This document shows positions 44,844-53,859 of a stretch of DNA of 64,000 nt, one piece after another. Position numbers and translations under genes: made by a program. The notes beneath the pieces were generated by a model, which saw only the letters and a program-made list of their open reading frames with translations, had not been told where the DNA came from and searched no databases. Each line of letters begins with the position of its first letter. The first letter of the stretch is position 1. The DNA is from Methylobacterium mesophilicum SR1.6/6 (lineage in GTDB: Bacteria; Pseudomonadota; Alphaproteobacteria; Rhizobiales; Beijerinckiaceae), in NCBI RefSeq assembly GCF_000364445.2, contig NZ_CP043538.1, forward strand, positions 141,198 to 205,197. Direction: 5' to 3'.

Positions 44844-45134
44844 ATGCGGATGATGATCACGGCGGCGGTTCTGGCCGCAGGAACGATCCTGGCGGCACCG
44901 GCCGTCGCCTATGACGGGCAGACCTGCAAGGCGCCGGGCAATTGCTGGGAGCCCAAGCCCGGCTTCCCCGAGAAGGTCGCTGGATCCAAGTACGATCCGA
45001 AGCACGACCCGAAGGAGGTCAGCAAGCAGGCCGACTCCATCAAGCAGATGGAGGAGCGCAACAGGCAGCGCGTCGACCACGCCCAGAAGACGGGCAAGTT
45101 CGAGTACGACGTCGCCAAGATCTCCGCCAAGTAA
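44844..45134 (+). CDS. mxaI: Methanol dehydrogenase small subunit
   Basis: 96 residues: signal peptide (AAVLAAGTILAAPAVA) then the short mature beta subunit beginning YDGQTCKAPGNCWEPKPGFP, with the two cysteines that form its disulfide, and a lysine-rich helix (SKQADSIKQMEERNRQRVD). Normal length for MxaI. ATG 44844 follows AAGGAG. Its presence confirms the calcium-type enzyme. Confidence 0.97.
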   Translation: MRMMITAAVLAAGTILAAPAVAYDGQTCKAPGNCWEPKPGFPEKVAGSKYDPKHDPKEVSKQADSIKQMEERNRQRVDHAQKTGKFEYDVAKISAK

Positions 45135-45144
45135 CCGGTCTCCG

Positions 45145-45177
45145 GCACGGGCGGCGCGCCTCGGCGGCCGTCCGTGC
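45145..45177 (+). terminator. Hairpin between mxaI and mxaR
   Basis: Arms GCACGGGCGGC (45145-45155) and GCCGTCCGTGC (45167-45177), 11 pairs with one G-T, ten bases after the mxaI stop. Probably a partial terminator or 3' stabiliser separating the abundant structural genes from the assembly genes. Confidence 0.5.
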
Positions 45178-45202
45178 TGACCCACGCGTCCGAGCAGCAC
45201 CC

Positions 45203-46234
45203 ATGAACACTCCGCGCTCCGGCGACGCGATGTTGATCGACTGGCGGGCCGCGGCCGCCCGGTTCGAGGAGGAGGTCGCGAAGGCCGTGGTCGGTCAGGA
45301 GCGGGCGATCCGCCTCGTGACCATCGCCATCTTCGCCCGCGGCCACGTCATGCTGGAGGGCGATGTCGGCGTCGGCAAGACCACGCTGCTGCGGGCCGTG
45401 GCCCGGGCCCTCGGCGGCGCCTACGAGCGGGTCGAGGGAACGGTGGACATGATGCCCACCGACCTCGTCTATCATACCTACCTCGCCGAGGACGGCCGCC
45501 CCCGGGTCGAGCCCGGGCCGGTGCTGCGCCGGGCGGAGGACCTGTCGGTCTTCTTCTTCAACGAGATCAACCGCGCCCGTCCGCAGGTCCACGCGCTGCT
45601 CCTGCGGATCATGGCCGAGCGGACGGTCAGCGCCTTCAACCGCGAGTACCGGTTTCCGAACCTCCAGGTCTTCGCCGACCGCAACCGCGTCGAGCGCGAG
45701 GAGACCTTCGAGCTGCCGGCCGCCGCCCGGGACCGGTTCCTGATGGAGATCGGCATGGAGGCGCCGCGGGACGCAGAGGCGCGGCGCGCCCTGGTCTTCG
45801 ACCCGCGGTTCCACGACACGGACCGTCTCATCGAGACCGTGGCCGAGGGCGTCCTGGACCACGCGGGCATCGGCGGCATCAGCGCGGCGATCCAGCACGC
45901 GATCCAGGCGGCGCCCGAGATCGAGGCCTACGTGGTCGCGCTCTGGGAGGCCCTGGTGCGGCCGGCCGAGGCCGGCATCCGCCTCCCGGACGTCGATATG
46001 GGCGGGCTCATACAGGGCGGCGCCTCGCCGCGCGGCGTCGCCTTCCTCGTGCGGGCCGCCCGGGTCCGCGCCTGGCTGGAGGGGCGCGACTGGCTGGTGC
46101 CGGAGGATGTGCGCGCGGTCTTTCCCGAGGTGATGGCCCACCGGGTCTTCCTCGAACCGATCCACGAGATTCGGCGCTCCGAGATCGTTCCGGCGCTGTG
46201 CCGGGCAGTCTTCGAAACGGTGCCGGCCCCATGA
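45203..46234 (+). CDS. mxaR: MoxR-type AAA+ ATPase for methanol dehydrogenase maturation
   Basis: 343 residues, cytoplasmic. Walker A is GDVGVGKTT. The Walker B position reads FFFNEINRA, with Asn where most MoxR proteins have Asp. Arginine-finger region AARDRFLMEIG. MoxR ATPases work with von Willebrand proteins as metal-insertion chaperones; here partners are MxaS, MxaC and MxaL. ATG 45203; its stop overlaps mxaS (ATGA). Confidence 0.94.
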   Translation: MNTPRSGDAMLIDWRAAAARFEEEVAKAVVGQERAIRLVTIAIFARGHVMLEGDVGVGKTTLLRAVARALGGAYERVEGTVDMMPTDLVYHTYLAEDGRPRVEPGPVLRRAEDLSVFFFNEINRARPQVHALLLRIMAERTVSAFNREYRFPNLQVFADRNRVEREETFELPAAARDRFLMEIGMEAPRDAEARRALVFDPRFHDTDRLIETVAEGVLDHAGIGGISAAIQHAIQAAPEIEAYVVALWEALVRPAEAGIRLPDVDMGGLIQGGASPRGVAFLVRAARVRAWLEGRDWLVPEDVRAVFPEVMAHRVFLEPIHEIRRSEIVPALCRAVFETVPAP

Positions 46235-47136
46235 CCGGCTTCATGACCGGCTTCATGACCGGCCCCGCGACTGGTCCCACGACCGGACGGCCGACCGCCG
46301 AGATCCTCTACCTGCCGCGCTGGCGGCCGCACGGCAGCCGCGTCGGCGCCCATCGCGGGCGGGACGCCGGCGGGCTCGGCACCTACCGCGATCAGGTCTC
46401 GTTCCTGAGCCTGCCCGATGCCCGCCGGATCGACATGCGCGCGACCCTGCGCGACCCGTTCGAGGGCGTGCATGTCCGGCGCTTCGAGGCCCGCACCGCG
46501 GTCGAGATCTGGGCCCTCGTCGATCTGTCGGGCTCGATGCGCTACCGGGGGGCGGCCGACCGGATGATGCTGGCGCGCGACCTCTGCACCGGCCTGGCGG
46601 CCTCGGCGACGCGCATCGGCGACGGCTTCGGGGTGATCGGCTGCGACGCCGCGATCCGGGCCGACCTCTACCTTCCGGCCACCCGCCGGCGCGGACCGGC
46701 GCTGGCGACCGCCGACCGGCTGACGCGCGTCCCCCGCCGGGGAAGCAGCGCCGCCGGGATGCTGGACGCCGCGCGCCAGCTGACCGGCCGGCCGAAACTC
46801 GTCTTCGTCATCTCCGACTTCCGGTGGCCCGAGACCTTGGTCGGCACGGTGTTCGGCGCCCTGGCCCTGCACGACACCGTGCCGGTGCTCCTCGCCGACA
46901 GCGCCGAGGATGCGGGCCTGCCGGCCTGGGGGCTGGTCGAACTCGACGATCTGGAGGGCGGCGGCCGCCGTCTCGTGTTCCTGCGGCCGAGCCTCCGGCG
47001 GCGCTGGCTCGACCGGGAGCGCGAGCGGCGGGAGGAGCTGAGGGTCGCGGCTCTCGCCGCCGGGGCCCGCACCCCGTTCGTCCTCGCCGACCGGTTCGAC
47101 GCCGACGCCCTCAGCCGTCATCTCCTGGCGACCTGA
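46231..47136 (+). CDS. mxaS: DUF58/von Willebrand-like protein MxaS
   Basis: 301 residues. DUF58 protein with a metal-site-like DLSGSMRYRG near residue 105. The N terminus carries three consecutive in-frame ATGs from a 12-base repeat (MTGFMTGFMTGPATGP), so the start could be 46231, 46243 or 46255; 46231 overlaps the mxaR stop. Works with MxaR in calcium insertion or assembly. Confidence 0.92.
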   Translation: MTGFMTGFMTGPATGPTTGRPTAEILYLPRWRPHGSRVGAHRGRDAGGLGTYRDQVSFLSLPDARRIDMRATLRDPFEGVHVRRFEARTAVEIWALVDLSGSMRYRGAADRMMLARDLCTGLAASATRIGDGFGVIGCDAAIRADLYLPATRRRGPALATADRLTRVPRRGSSAAGMLDAARQLTGRPKLVFVISDFRWPETLVGTVFGALALHDTVPVLLADSAEDAGLPAWGLVELDDLEGGGRRLVFLRPSLRRRWLDRERERREELRVAALAAGARTPFVLADRFDADALSRHLLAT

Positions 47137-47140
47137 TCAC

Positions 47141-48049
47141 ATGCGGCTGGCCTCCCTCGCCCTCCTCGCCCTGATCGCGCTGCCGTTCCATCCCGGGACG
47201 GCCGGCGCGCAGGTCCGCGACATCGAAGTGCGCGTGCCGCGGCCGTTCGGCTACTTCCTCGGCGATCTCCTGCACGCCCAGGTCGACATCGCCGTCGATC
47301 CGGGCTTCAGCCTGCAGAGGGCGTCCCTGCCGCAGCCCGGCCCGGTGACGTACTGGCTCGACCTGCGCGCCATCGACGTGGCGACCGGTGCGGGTCGGAT
47401 CCGCCTGAACCTGACCTATCAGACCTTCTACGCGGCCCTCGACACGCGCCAGGTCGCGGTGCCGGGCTTCTCGGTGGTGCTGGAGAGCGCGGCCGCGGGC
47501 GGGACGACATCGGCCAGGGCCGAGATCCCGGGATGGTCGCTCGGCATGGCGTCCCTGCGCGAGATCCAGCCGCCCCAGCGCGAAGATCCGGCGGAGTACC
47601 TGCGCCCGGACGGGCGGGCGCGGCGCCTCGATCCCGCACCGCTCCAGCAGGCCTCGCTGCTCTGCCTCGTCCTGGCCGTCCTGTCCCTGGCCGCGCTCGC
47701 CTATGACCGGGCGTGGTTCGGGCGGCGCCGCAAGCGTCCCTTCACCCGTGCCGCGCGGGCCCTGCGCGGCCTCGGACGGGACGGCGACGGCGGCTACCGC
47801 GAGGCCCTGCGCCTCGTCCATCGCGGGCTGGACGAGACCGATGCGCGCCGCGTGCTGGCCGATGACCTGCCCGCCTTCCTCGCGCGGCATCCCGCCTTCC
47901 GGAGCGAGGCGGCGGCGCTCGACCGCTTCTTCGCCGCCTCGCGTCGCGCCTTCTTCGGCCGGGATCCGGCCGCCGCCCGGGCCGTGTGCCCCCGGTCCGA
48001 GATCGAGGCGAGTCTCCGTCGTCTCGCGGCGGTCGAGCGGACGGCCTGA
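47141..48049 (+). CDS. mxaA: MxaA, membrane-anchored maturation protein
   Basis: 302 residues. Signal peptide (LASLALLALIALPFHPGTAGA), a periplasmic beta-rich domain, one transmembrane helix at about 168-185 (LLCLVLAVLSLAALAY), and a C-terminal cytoplasmic helical domain. Known to be needed for calcium incorporation into methanol dehydrogenase. Starts four bases after mxaS. Confidence 0.93.
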   Translation: MRLASLALLALIALPFHPGTAGAQVRDIEVRVPRPFGYFLGDLLHAQVDIAVDPGFSLQRASLPQPGPVTYWLDLRAIDVATGAGRIRLNLTYQTFYAALDTRQVAVPGFSVVLESAAAGGTTSARAEIPGWSLGMASLREIQPPQREDPAEYLRPDGRARRLDPAPLQQASLLCLVLAVLSLAALAYDRAWFGRRRKRPFTRAARALRGLGRDGDGGYREALRLVHRGLDETDARRVLADDLPAFLARHPAFRSEAAALDRFFAASRRAFFGRDPAAARAVCPRSEIEASLRRLAAVERTA

Positions 48050-48050
48050 G

Positions 48051-49151
48051 ATGGGTACGGGTTCCGCGTTCGCCGGTTGGGCCGCCGGTTTGGCCGCCGG
48101 CTGGGTCACCGATTTCGGCGCAGCCGCGCCCTGGGCCTTGTCGCTGCTGCCGCTCGCCCTGATCCCGCTCGTGGTCTCCGGCCGGCGCCGGGCCGCGATC
48201 CCGGCCGTCTCCGCCGTCCCGGAGGATCCCGTGTCCCGGTGGATCAGCCGCGCCCTGACGACGGCCGGGATCCTGGCGGTCGGCGGTCTCGTGGTCGCGC
48301 TGGCGGGCCCCTACCGGCTGGGCGAGCGCGTCACCCGGATCGGCATCGGCGCGCAGGTGTCGATGCTGATCGACCGGTCCGGCAGCATGAACGAGACCTT
48401 CGCCGGACGTCAGCCCTCGGGTTTGGAGGAATCGAAGGCGGCCGCCTCGCGGCGCCTGCTTGCAGGCTTCGTCGGGGCCCGCAGCCACGACCTGTTCGCC
48501 GTCACCGCGTTCTCGACCGCCCCGATGCTGGTGATGCCGATGACGGACCGCCATGACGCGGTGCGGGCCGCCATCGCGGCGATCGACCGTCCGGGCCTCG
48601 ACTACACCAACGTCGCCCGCGGCCTCGCCATGGCGCTGTCGCAGTTCGGGCCGGAGGGCGGCGGCTCCCGGGTGCTGCTGTTCATCTCGGACGGCGCCGC
48701 CGTGATCGATCCCCGGGTGCAGGATCAGCTCCGCGCCGCCTTCGCGAAGCTGCGGCCGAACCTGTACTGGCTGTTCCTGCGCACCAAGGGCGCCCCGTCG
48801 ATCCACGACCGGCCGGCCGGGGAGGACACCCCGCAGGCGGCGCCGGAGCGCCATCTCGACCTGTTCTTCAAGAGCCTCGGCGTGCCCTACCGGGCGTTCG
48901 AGGCGGAGGGGCCGCAGGCGGTCGCCGACGCGATCGCGCAGATCGAGGCGCTGGAGCGGGATCCGATCCCCTACACGGAGGTGCATCCCCGCCGGGACCT
49001 GACCTGGATCGGCGACGCGCTGGCGGCATTCGGGCTCGCGCTCCTCGTCGCGGCCGCCCTGGCCGAGGCGGATCTGGCCCGGCGGCCGGCACCGGCGCGA
49101 CCGGGTGCCGGTGCGAAGCCGCTGCCCGAAGCCGCGAGGAAGACCGCATGA
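48051..49151 (+). CDS. mxaC: MxaC, von Willebrand-domain membrane protein
   Basis: 366 residues. Two N-terminal helices, then a von Willebrand A domain with an intact MIDAS motif (DRSGSMNE) and VLLFISDGAAV, and a C-terminal helix (ALAAFGLALLVAAALAEADL), giving the BatA-like layout. One of the calcium-insertion genes. Begins one base after the mxaA stop and overlaps mxaK (ATGA). Confidence 0.94.
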   Translation: MGTGSAFAGWAAGLAAGWVTDFGAAAPWALSLLPLALIPLVVSGRRRAAIPAVSAVPEDPVSRWISRALTTAGILAVGGLVVALAGPYRLGERVTRIGIGAQVSMLIDRSGSMNETFAGRQPSGLEESKAAASRRLLAGFVGARSHDLFAVTAFSTAPMLVMPMTDRHDAVRAAIAAIDRPGLDYTNVARGLAMALSQFGPEGGGSRVLLFISDGAAVIDPRVQDQLRAAFAKLRPNLYWLFLRTKGAPSIHDRPAGEDTPQAAPERHLDLFFKSLGVPYRAFEAEGPQAVADAIAQIEALERDPIPYTEVHPRRDLTWIGDALAAFGLALLVAAALAEADLARRPAPARPGAGAKPLPEAARKTA

Positions 49152-49744
49152 GCGCGTCCCGGGATCCTCGGCAGGCCGCGCGTCGCGGCTGGGGGCGCGT
49201 GCGGCCGAACCTGCTCCTCGCGCTGCCGATCCTGTTCGCGCTGGCCGCCGCCGGCTTCGGCGCCGCGGCCTGGCGGGCGGAACGGGCGAACGGCACGATC
49301 GCGGCCCTTGAGGCCGGGACCGATGCGGACGTCGCCCTGGACGCGCCGGCCCCGGTGCTGGCGGCCCGCGTCCGGTTCCTGGCCCAGCGTGACCGGCTCG
49401 GGGAGACCGAGCCCCTGGTGGCGGCCCTCGATCGGGCGGAGGCGCCCGAGTCCGCCGCGCGGGCGCGCTATCTCGTCGCCAACGCGCGGGTGCGCGACGC
49501 CTTCACCCTCATCACCCGCAGCGCGCTCGACAAGGCCGGCCCGCAGGTGACGCTCGCCCGCCAGGATTATCGCCGCGCCCTGCGCGACCGGCCGGATTTC
49601 TGGGACGCCAAGTTCAACCTCGACGTCGCCTCGCGCCTGATCCGGGATTACCCGGAGTTCGAACGCAAGGCGGGCGAGGAGCTTCAAGCCGATCCGAAGC
49701 AGATCTGGACGGATATCCCCGGTCAGCCGAAGGGCGGCCCATGA
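49148..49744 (+). CDS. mxaK: MxaK, membrane-anchored maturation protein
   Basis: 198 residues. One N-terminal transmembrane helix (LLLALPILFALAAAGFGAAA), then a helical, TPR-like periplasmic part (ARYLVANARVRDAFTLITRS, FWDAKFNLDVASRLIRDY). BatC-like partner of the neighbouring von Willebrand proteins; needed for calcium insertion in AM1. Coupled by overlaps at both ends. Confidence 0.92.
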   Translation: MSASRDPRQAARRGWGRVRPNLLLALPILFALAAAGFGAAAWRAERANGTIAALEAGTDADVALDAPAPVLAARVRFLAQRDRLGETEPLVAALDRAEAPESAARARYLVANARVRDAFTLITRSALDKAGPQVTLARQDYRRALRDRPDFWDAKFNLDVASRLIRDYPEFERKAGEELQADPKQIWTDIPGQPKGGP

Positions 49745-50769
49745 TTGCTCGGCCTTCGATGACCGCACGGCCTTCCTCGGCCCTCCGGCTACCCGTGGCG
49801 CGCAACCTGCGCGGACGCCGCTTCCAGGCCCTCGCCCTCGCCCTCGTGCTGGTGCTCGTGGCGCTGGTGACGCCACCGCTGCCGGTCACGCGCACCGGCG
49901 TCGCCGTGCTCGCCATCGTCGACATCACCGGATCGATGAACACCCGCGATTCCGTGCGCGACGGTCAACCCGAGAGTCGCCTCGAGACGGTGAAGACCGC
50001 CCTGCGCCGCCTCGTGGCCGACCTGCCCTGCGGCTCCCGGATGGCGCTCGGCCTGTTCACCGAGCGGCGCCCGTTCCTGCTGTTCACGCCGGTCGAGGTC
50101 TGCGCCGACGTCACGCCGCTCGACGGGGCGTTGGCGGCCCTGGACTGGCGCATGGCCTGGGAAGGCGACAGCCGCATCGCCGCCGGCCTCGACCGGGCCC
50201 TCGCGATGGCGGCCGATCTCGGGACCGACCTGCTGTTCATCTCGGACGGTCAGGAGTCGCCGCCGCTGCCCGCCGGACGCAGGCCGGCCTTCGACGCGGA
50301 GCCGGGCGCGGTGCGCGGTCTGATCGTCGGCGTCGGCGGATACGGGCTCTCGCCGATCCCCAGATTCGACGATCGCGGCCGCGAGCGCGGCTTCTACGCC
50401 GAGACCGACGTGCCGCAGGAGAACCGGTTCGGGCCGCCGCCGGAGGATGCGGAGACGCGGGAGGGCTACAATCCGCGCAACGCCCCGTTCGGCGCGGCGG
50501 CCGCGCACGGCACCGAGCACCTCTCGTCGGTGCGCGAGAGCTACCTGAAGAGCCTCGCGGCGGCCACCGGCCTCGCCTACGCGCATCTCGACGGGCCCGG
50601 GGGCCTCGCGACCGCCCTGTTCGCGGCGGCGACGCCCCGGCCGCTCCCGGGACGGATCGATCCGCGGCCGTACCTCGCCGCCGCGTCCCTCCTCCTCGTG
50701 CTCGGCGTGCTGCTCGCCGCGCGCGGCAATCCCCTTCGCCTTCCCGTCCCGCGTACCCGGAGTGCCTGA
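49741..50769 (+). CDS. mxaL: MxaL, von Willebrand-domain membrane protein
   Basis: 342 residues. A transmembrane helix (ALALALVLVLVALVTPPLPV) is followed by a von Willebrand A domain with MIDAS DITGSMNTRD and LLFISDGQES, and a C-terminal helix (YLAAASLLLVLGVLLAAR). BatB-like; acts with MxaA, MxaC and MxaK. ATG overlaps the mxaK stop. Confidence 0.94.
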   Translation: MIARPSMTARPSSALRLPVARNLRGRRFQALALALVLVLVALVTPPLPVTRTGVAVLAIVDITGSMNTRDSVRDGQPESRLETVKTALRRLVADLPCGSRMALGLFTERRPFLLFTPVEVCADVTPLDGALAALDWRMAWEGDSRIAAGLDRALAMAADLGTDLLFISDGQESPPLPAGRRPAFDAEPGAVRGLIVGVGGYGLSPIPRFDDRGRERGFYAETDVPQENRFGPPPEDAETREGYNPRNAPFGAAAAHGTEHLSSVRESYLKSLAAATGLAYAHLDGPGGLATALFAAATPRPLPGRIDPRPYLAAASLLLVLGVLLAARGNPLRLPVPRTRSA

Positions 50770-50771
50770 CC

Positions 50772-51305
50772 ATGCGCCCAACCGCCCCCGCCCTCCTGTT
50801 GGCCCTCGCGGCGGGCACGGCCCTGGCCCACGGCCCGACCCCCCAGAAGGTCGATCAGACGATCACGATCCGGGCGAGCCCGGATGCGGTCTGGAAGGTG
50901 GTCGGCCCCTTCGGCGGCATCGGCTCCTGGCATCCCGGGGTGGCGTCCGTGGAGGCGACCGGCGGGGATTCCGAGGGCGGCGTGCGCAAGGTGACCCTCA
51001 AGGCCGGCGGCACCCTGGTCGAGGGCCTCGACGAGTGGAAGGCGGAGGGGCGCACCTATTCCTACCGGATGTCCGATCCGGACCTGAAGGCGCTGCCGGT
51101 CTCGTCCTACTCGGCGACCGTGACCGTGACGCCGGAGGGGGACGGGTCGAAGGTCGAATGGATGGGCCGCTTCTACCGCGGCGATACCGGCAACGAGCCG
51201 CCCGAGAACCTCTCGGACGCGGCCGGCAGGGCGGCGATGAACCGCTATTTCGCCGACGGCCTGAAGGGCCTGAAGGCCAAGGTGGAGGGTGGGGCGACGC
51301 GATGA
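50772..51305 (+). CDS. mxaD: MxaD, periplasmic SRPBCC protein
   Basis: 177 residues. Signal peptide (ALLLALAAGTALAHG), then a START/SRPBCC fold (ASPDAVWKVVGPFGGIGSWH, SKVEWMGRFYRGD). It stimulates the methanol dehydrogenase-cytochrome cL interaction in AM1. Starts two bases after mxaL and overlaps mxaE. Confidence 0.94.
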   Translation: MRPTAPALLLALAAGTALAHGPTPQKVDQTITIRASPDAVWKVVGPFGGIGSWHPGVASVEATGGDSEGGVRKVTLKAGGTLVEGLDEWKAEGRTYSYRMSDPDLKALPVSSYSATVTVTPEGDGSKVEWMGRFYRGDTGNEPPENLSDAAGRAAMNRYFADGLKGLKAKVEGGATR

Positions 51306-52333
51306 GTGCCGCCAGGACCGCCGCCGGAGGACCTCCGGGGATAGGCCGGGGCGCGACGCTGGCGGCGTTGCTGGCCACCCTGTCGGCGTTCCTCGGATCC
51401 GCCGGGGCGCAGGAACTGGCGGTGGTGAGCCAGCAGGGCGCGCGGGTCTCGCGGATCGCGGCAGGGGCCCTGTCGGCCGCGGTGGCGGTGGCGCCCGCCC
51501 CGGCCGTCGTGGCCGCGGATGCGGGCGGACGCCTCTACGTCAGCCATCCGGACGGGCACGCGATCACGGTGGTCGAGCCGGACGGCGCGCTGCGCCGGCT
51601 GCCCTTCGCCGGCCAAGCCTTCGGACTGGCGGTCGAGCCGGACGGGCGGGCGATCTATGTCGGCGACTGGTCGGGCAACCGGGTCGCGCGCCTCTCGGCC
51701 GCGACCGGGGCGGTCGAAGCGGCGGTCGACGTCGGACGCGACCCCGCCGGCCTCGTCCTCGGCGCGGACGGGCGCCTCTACGTCGCCGAGCGGGAGAGCC
51801 GCTCCGTCGGCATCATCGACACCGGGCGGATGGAGCGGGTCGCCAGCCTGCCGGTCGGGGACGGGCCGTTCGCGCTCGCCCACGACCCGGTCCGTCAGCG
51901 GCTCTATGTCGCCAATGTCCGCAGCAACGACGTCACCGTGATCGATGCCGCGGCGGCGCGCGTGCTGGGGCGCGTGACGGTCGGGGCGAGCCCCTACGGC
52001 GTGGCTGTGAGCGGGGATGGGGCCCGCGTCCTCGTCACCAACCAGCACGCGGCGTCGGTCTCGGTGATCGATGCCGCCGCCCTGTCGGTCGTCGCAACCG
52101 TGCCGGTCGGCCGATATCCGGAGGGCGTGGCGTTGCTGGGGACGCGCGCCTACGTCGCCAACTGGTTCTCGGACGATGTGTCCGTCATCGATCTCGACAG
52201 CCAGCGCGCGATGGGGCGGATCCCGGTCGCCGAGGGCCCGCGCACGATCGTCGCCCTGCCGCCGGCCGGTACCAGTGCCGGGCCGGCAGCCGGAGCTGCG
52301 GCCGGGACGGCGGCCGAGGGACGATCCCGATGA
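51302..52333 (+). CDS. mxaE: MxaE, YVTN beta-propeller protein
   Basis: 343 residues. Signal peptide (LAALLATLSAFLGSAGA), then repeated beta-propeller blades of the YVTN type (RLYVANVRSNDVTVIDA, RAYVANWFSDDVSVIDL). The C-terminal tail is an Ala/Gly-rich repeat. Role in methanol oxidation is undefined. Overlaps mxaD and mxaH by ATGA. Confidence 0.9.
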   Translation: MSAARTAAGGPPGIGRGATLAALLATLSAFLGSAGAQELAVVSQQGARVSRIAAGALSAAVAVAPAPAVVAADAGGRLYVSHPDGHAITVVEPDGALRRLPFAGQAFGLAVEPDGRAIYVGDWSGNRVARLSAATGAVEAAVDVGRDPAGLVLGADGRLYVAERESRSVGIIDTGRMERVASLPVGDGPFALAHDPVRQRLYVANVRSNDVTVIDAAAARVLGRVTVGASPYGVAVSGDGARVLVTNQHAASVSVIDAAALSVVATVPVGRYPEGVALLGTRAYVANWFSDDVSVIDLDSQRAMGRIPVAEGPRTIVALPPAGTSAGPAAGAAAGTAAEGRSR

Positions 52334-52854
52334 GAGCGCTGCGCGCTGCCCTCGCCGTGCTGACGCTGTCGGCCTGTGACCGCGGCACGGAGGCCGAGAA
52401 CACGGACCCATCGGTCGTCGCCCGTACCTCGGAATCCGAGCTGCCCGCCTGGCTCGCGCCCACGGACGGAACAGACCCGGCCCGGTGGCTCGCCGGTCGC
52501 GAGGCGGGGCATCCGCTTCCGGCTGATGCCCCGCCGGTGCGCGCCCTGCGCGCGACGCTGACGACCGCGTCGGCCGGGTTCATCGAGGACCCGCGCATGA
52601 TCGCCAACCGGACCCTCCAGCTTGGCCAGATGCTCGCCGAGGTCGGAAAGACGGAAAGCTACCGCAGCCTGATCGAGGGACTCGGGCAGGTCGCGGCCCT
52701 GCGCGGTCGGCACAAGAGCCTCTATGGCGAGATGTGCCAGCACTACTTCAACACGCGCAACCGGGGACTCGATCATCACGCCGCGCTGGAGGATCTCGCC
52801 GCGCATGACGTGCGGCCGCTCGACGAGCGTCGGAGCGAGGGGAGGAGGCCATGA
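52330..52854 (+). CDS. mxaH: MxaH, putative lipoprotein
   Basis: 174 residues. A lipobox-like LTLSAC ends a short signal sequence (cysteine near residue 16), then a hydrophilic helical mature region with ENRTLQLGQM-like and CQHYFNTRNRGLDHHAALED segments. Function unknown; conserved position at the end of the mxa operon. Confidence 0.85.
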   Translation: MRALRAALAVLTLSACDRGTEAENTDPSVVARTSESELPAWLAPTDGTDPARWLAGREAGHPLPADAPPVRALRATLTTASAGFIEDPRMIANRTLQLGQMLAEVGKTESYRSLIEGLGQVAALRGRHKSLYGEMCQHYFNTRNRGLDHHAALEDLAAHDVRPLDERRSEGRRP

Positions 52855-53540
52855 CTGCGCTCCCGGTGGGGACGCAGAGGACCGTCCGCACCGCCTCCCG
52901 CGGCCAGGAATCCATGCTGGTCGTCGACCATCACCCGGTCGTCCGCGAGGGCTTCCGCCACATCGCCGGGAAACTGGGCATCGGCCGGGTTCTGGAAGCG
53001 GCCGATATCGTCGCTGGATACGATGTCTTCTACAGCCAGAGACCGCGTCTGGTCGTGACCGATCTGTACTTCGAGGAGGACGGCCTCTCCGGCCTCACCC
53101 TGATCCGCCGGATACGGACCGCCAATCCAGCGGCGCGCATTCTGGTCTTCAGCATGCACGACGATCCGATCCTGGTGGCGCACGCGCTGCGGGTCGGTGC
53201 CGGCGGCTTCGTCGTGAAGCACGCCTCCATCACGATCCTGCTGGAGGCCCTCGCGGAGGTGCGGGCGGGTCGCGGATACCTTCCGCATGAGATCGCCACG
53301 CTGGTCGCGATGCTGGATCTCCGCGACCAGCCGGCTCCGCTCGCCAGCCTGACGGCTCGGGAGCTGCAGATCCTCTCCCTCGTCGGTCAGGGCAAGTCGT
53401 ATCCCGAAATCGCGAAGAAGATCCCCATCAAGTATCGAAGGCTTATCAGTGAAATTTCCAACGTGCGGGCCAAGGTCGGAGCGAAGAACATTTTCGATCT
53501 CATCCAGTTCGCTCAATCGCACAAATCTCTGGGTCTTTAG
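52851..53540 (+). CDS. mxaB: MxaB, LuxR-type response regulator for methanol oxidation
   Basis: 229 residues. Receiver domain with candidate phospho-acceptor Asp71 (RLVVTDLYFEED) and lysine in GFVVKHASI, then a LuxR HTH (LTARELQILSLVGQGKSYPE). MxaB is a known activator of methanol dehydrogenase expression in Methylobacterium. No sensor kinase is encoded here; in AM1 the kinase genes are elsewhere. ATG overlaps the mxaH stop. Confidence 0.94.
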   Translation: MTALPVGTQRTVRTASRGQESMLVVDHHPVVREGFRHIAGKLGIGRVLEAADIVAGYDVFYSQRPRLVVTDLYFEEDGLSGLTLIRRIRTANPAARILVFSMHDDPILVAHALRVGAGGFVVKHASITILLEALAEVRAGRGYLPHEIATLVAMLDLRDQPAPLASLTARELQILSLVGQGKSYPEIAKKIPIKYRRLISEISNVRAKVGAKNIFDLIQFAQSHKSLGL

Positions 53541-53847
53541 GCGATATGAGCCGGGCCTGGGACCAAGCGTCAGGGCTGTCTCGACATGGGCTCGCGGGCG
53601 CGACGCCCGTCACCGACGAGGGCTTCCCGTCGCCCCGTCCAGGATCGCTCCGCAGTCGCGCAGCATTCGGCGACGCGGCGAAGGTCGAGGTCGTGTCCAG
53701 ATTGCCTGTTCAGATGTCGACGGCGTAGGTCAGCGCGTGATCAATGTTCGTCTTTGTCTATACGGCGATCGATCAAGTATCGCATTTGACGACCTGGGTC
53801 GAATCGACTAGGCGAGATTCGGAACCCTGCTCTGCGGGGCCGTCACC
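53541..53847. other. Gap downstream of the mxa operon
   Basis: 307 bases between mxaB and the methyltransferase gene. I see no gene and no strong hairpin; short open frames are GC-driven. Confidence 0.35.
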
Positions 53848-53859
53848 GTGCGAGAAGCG

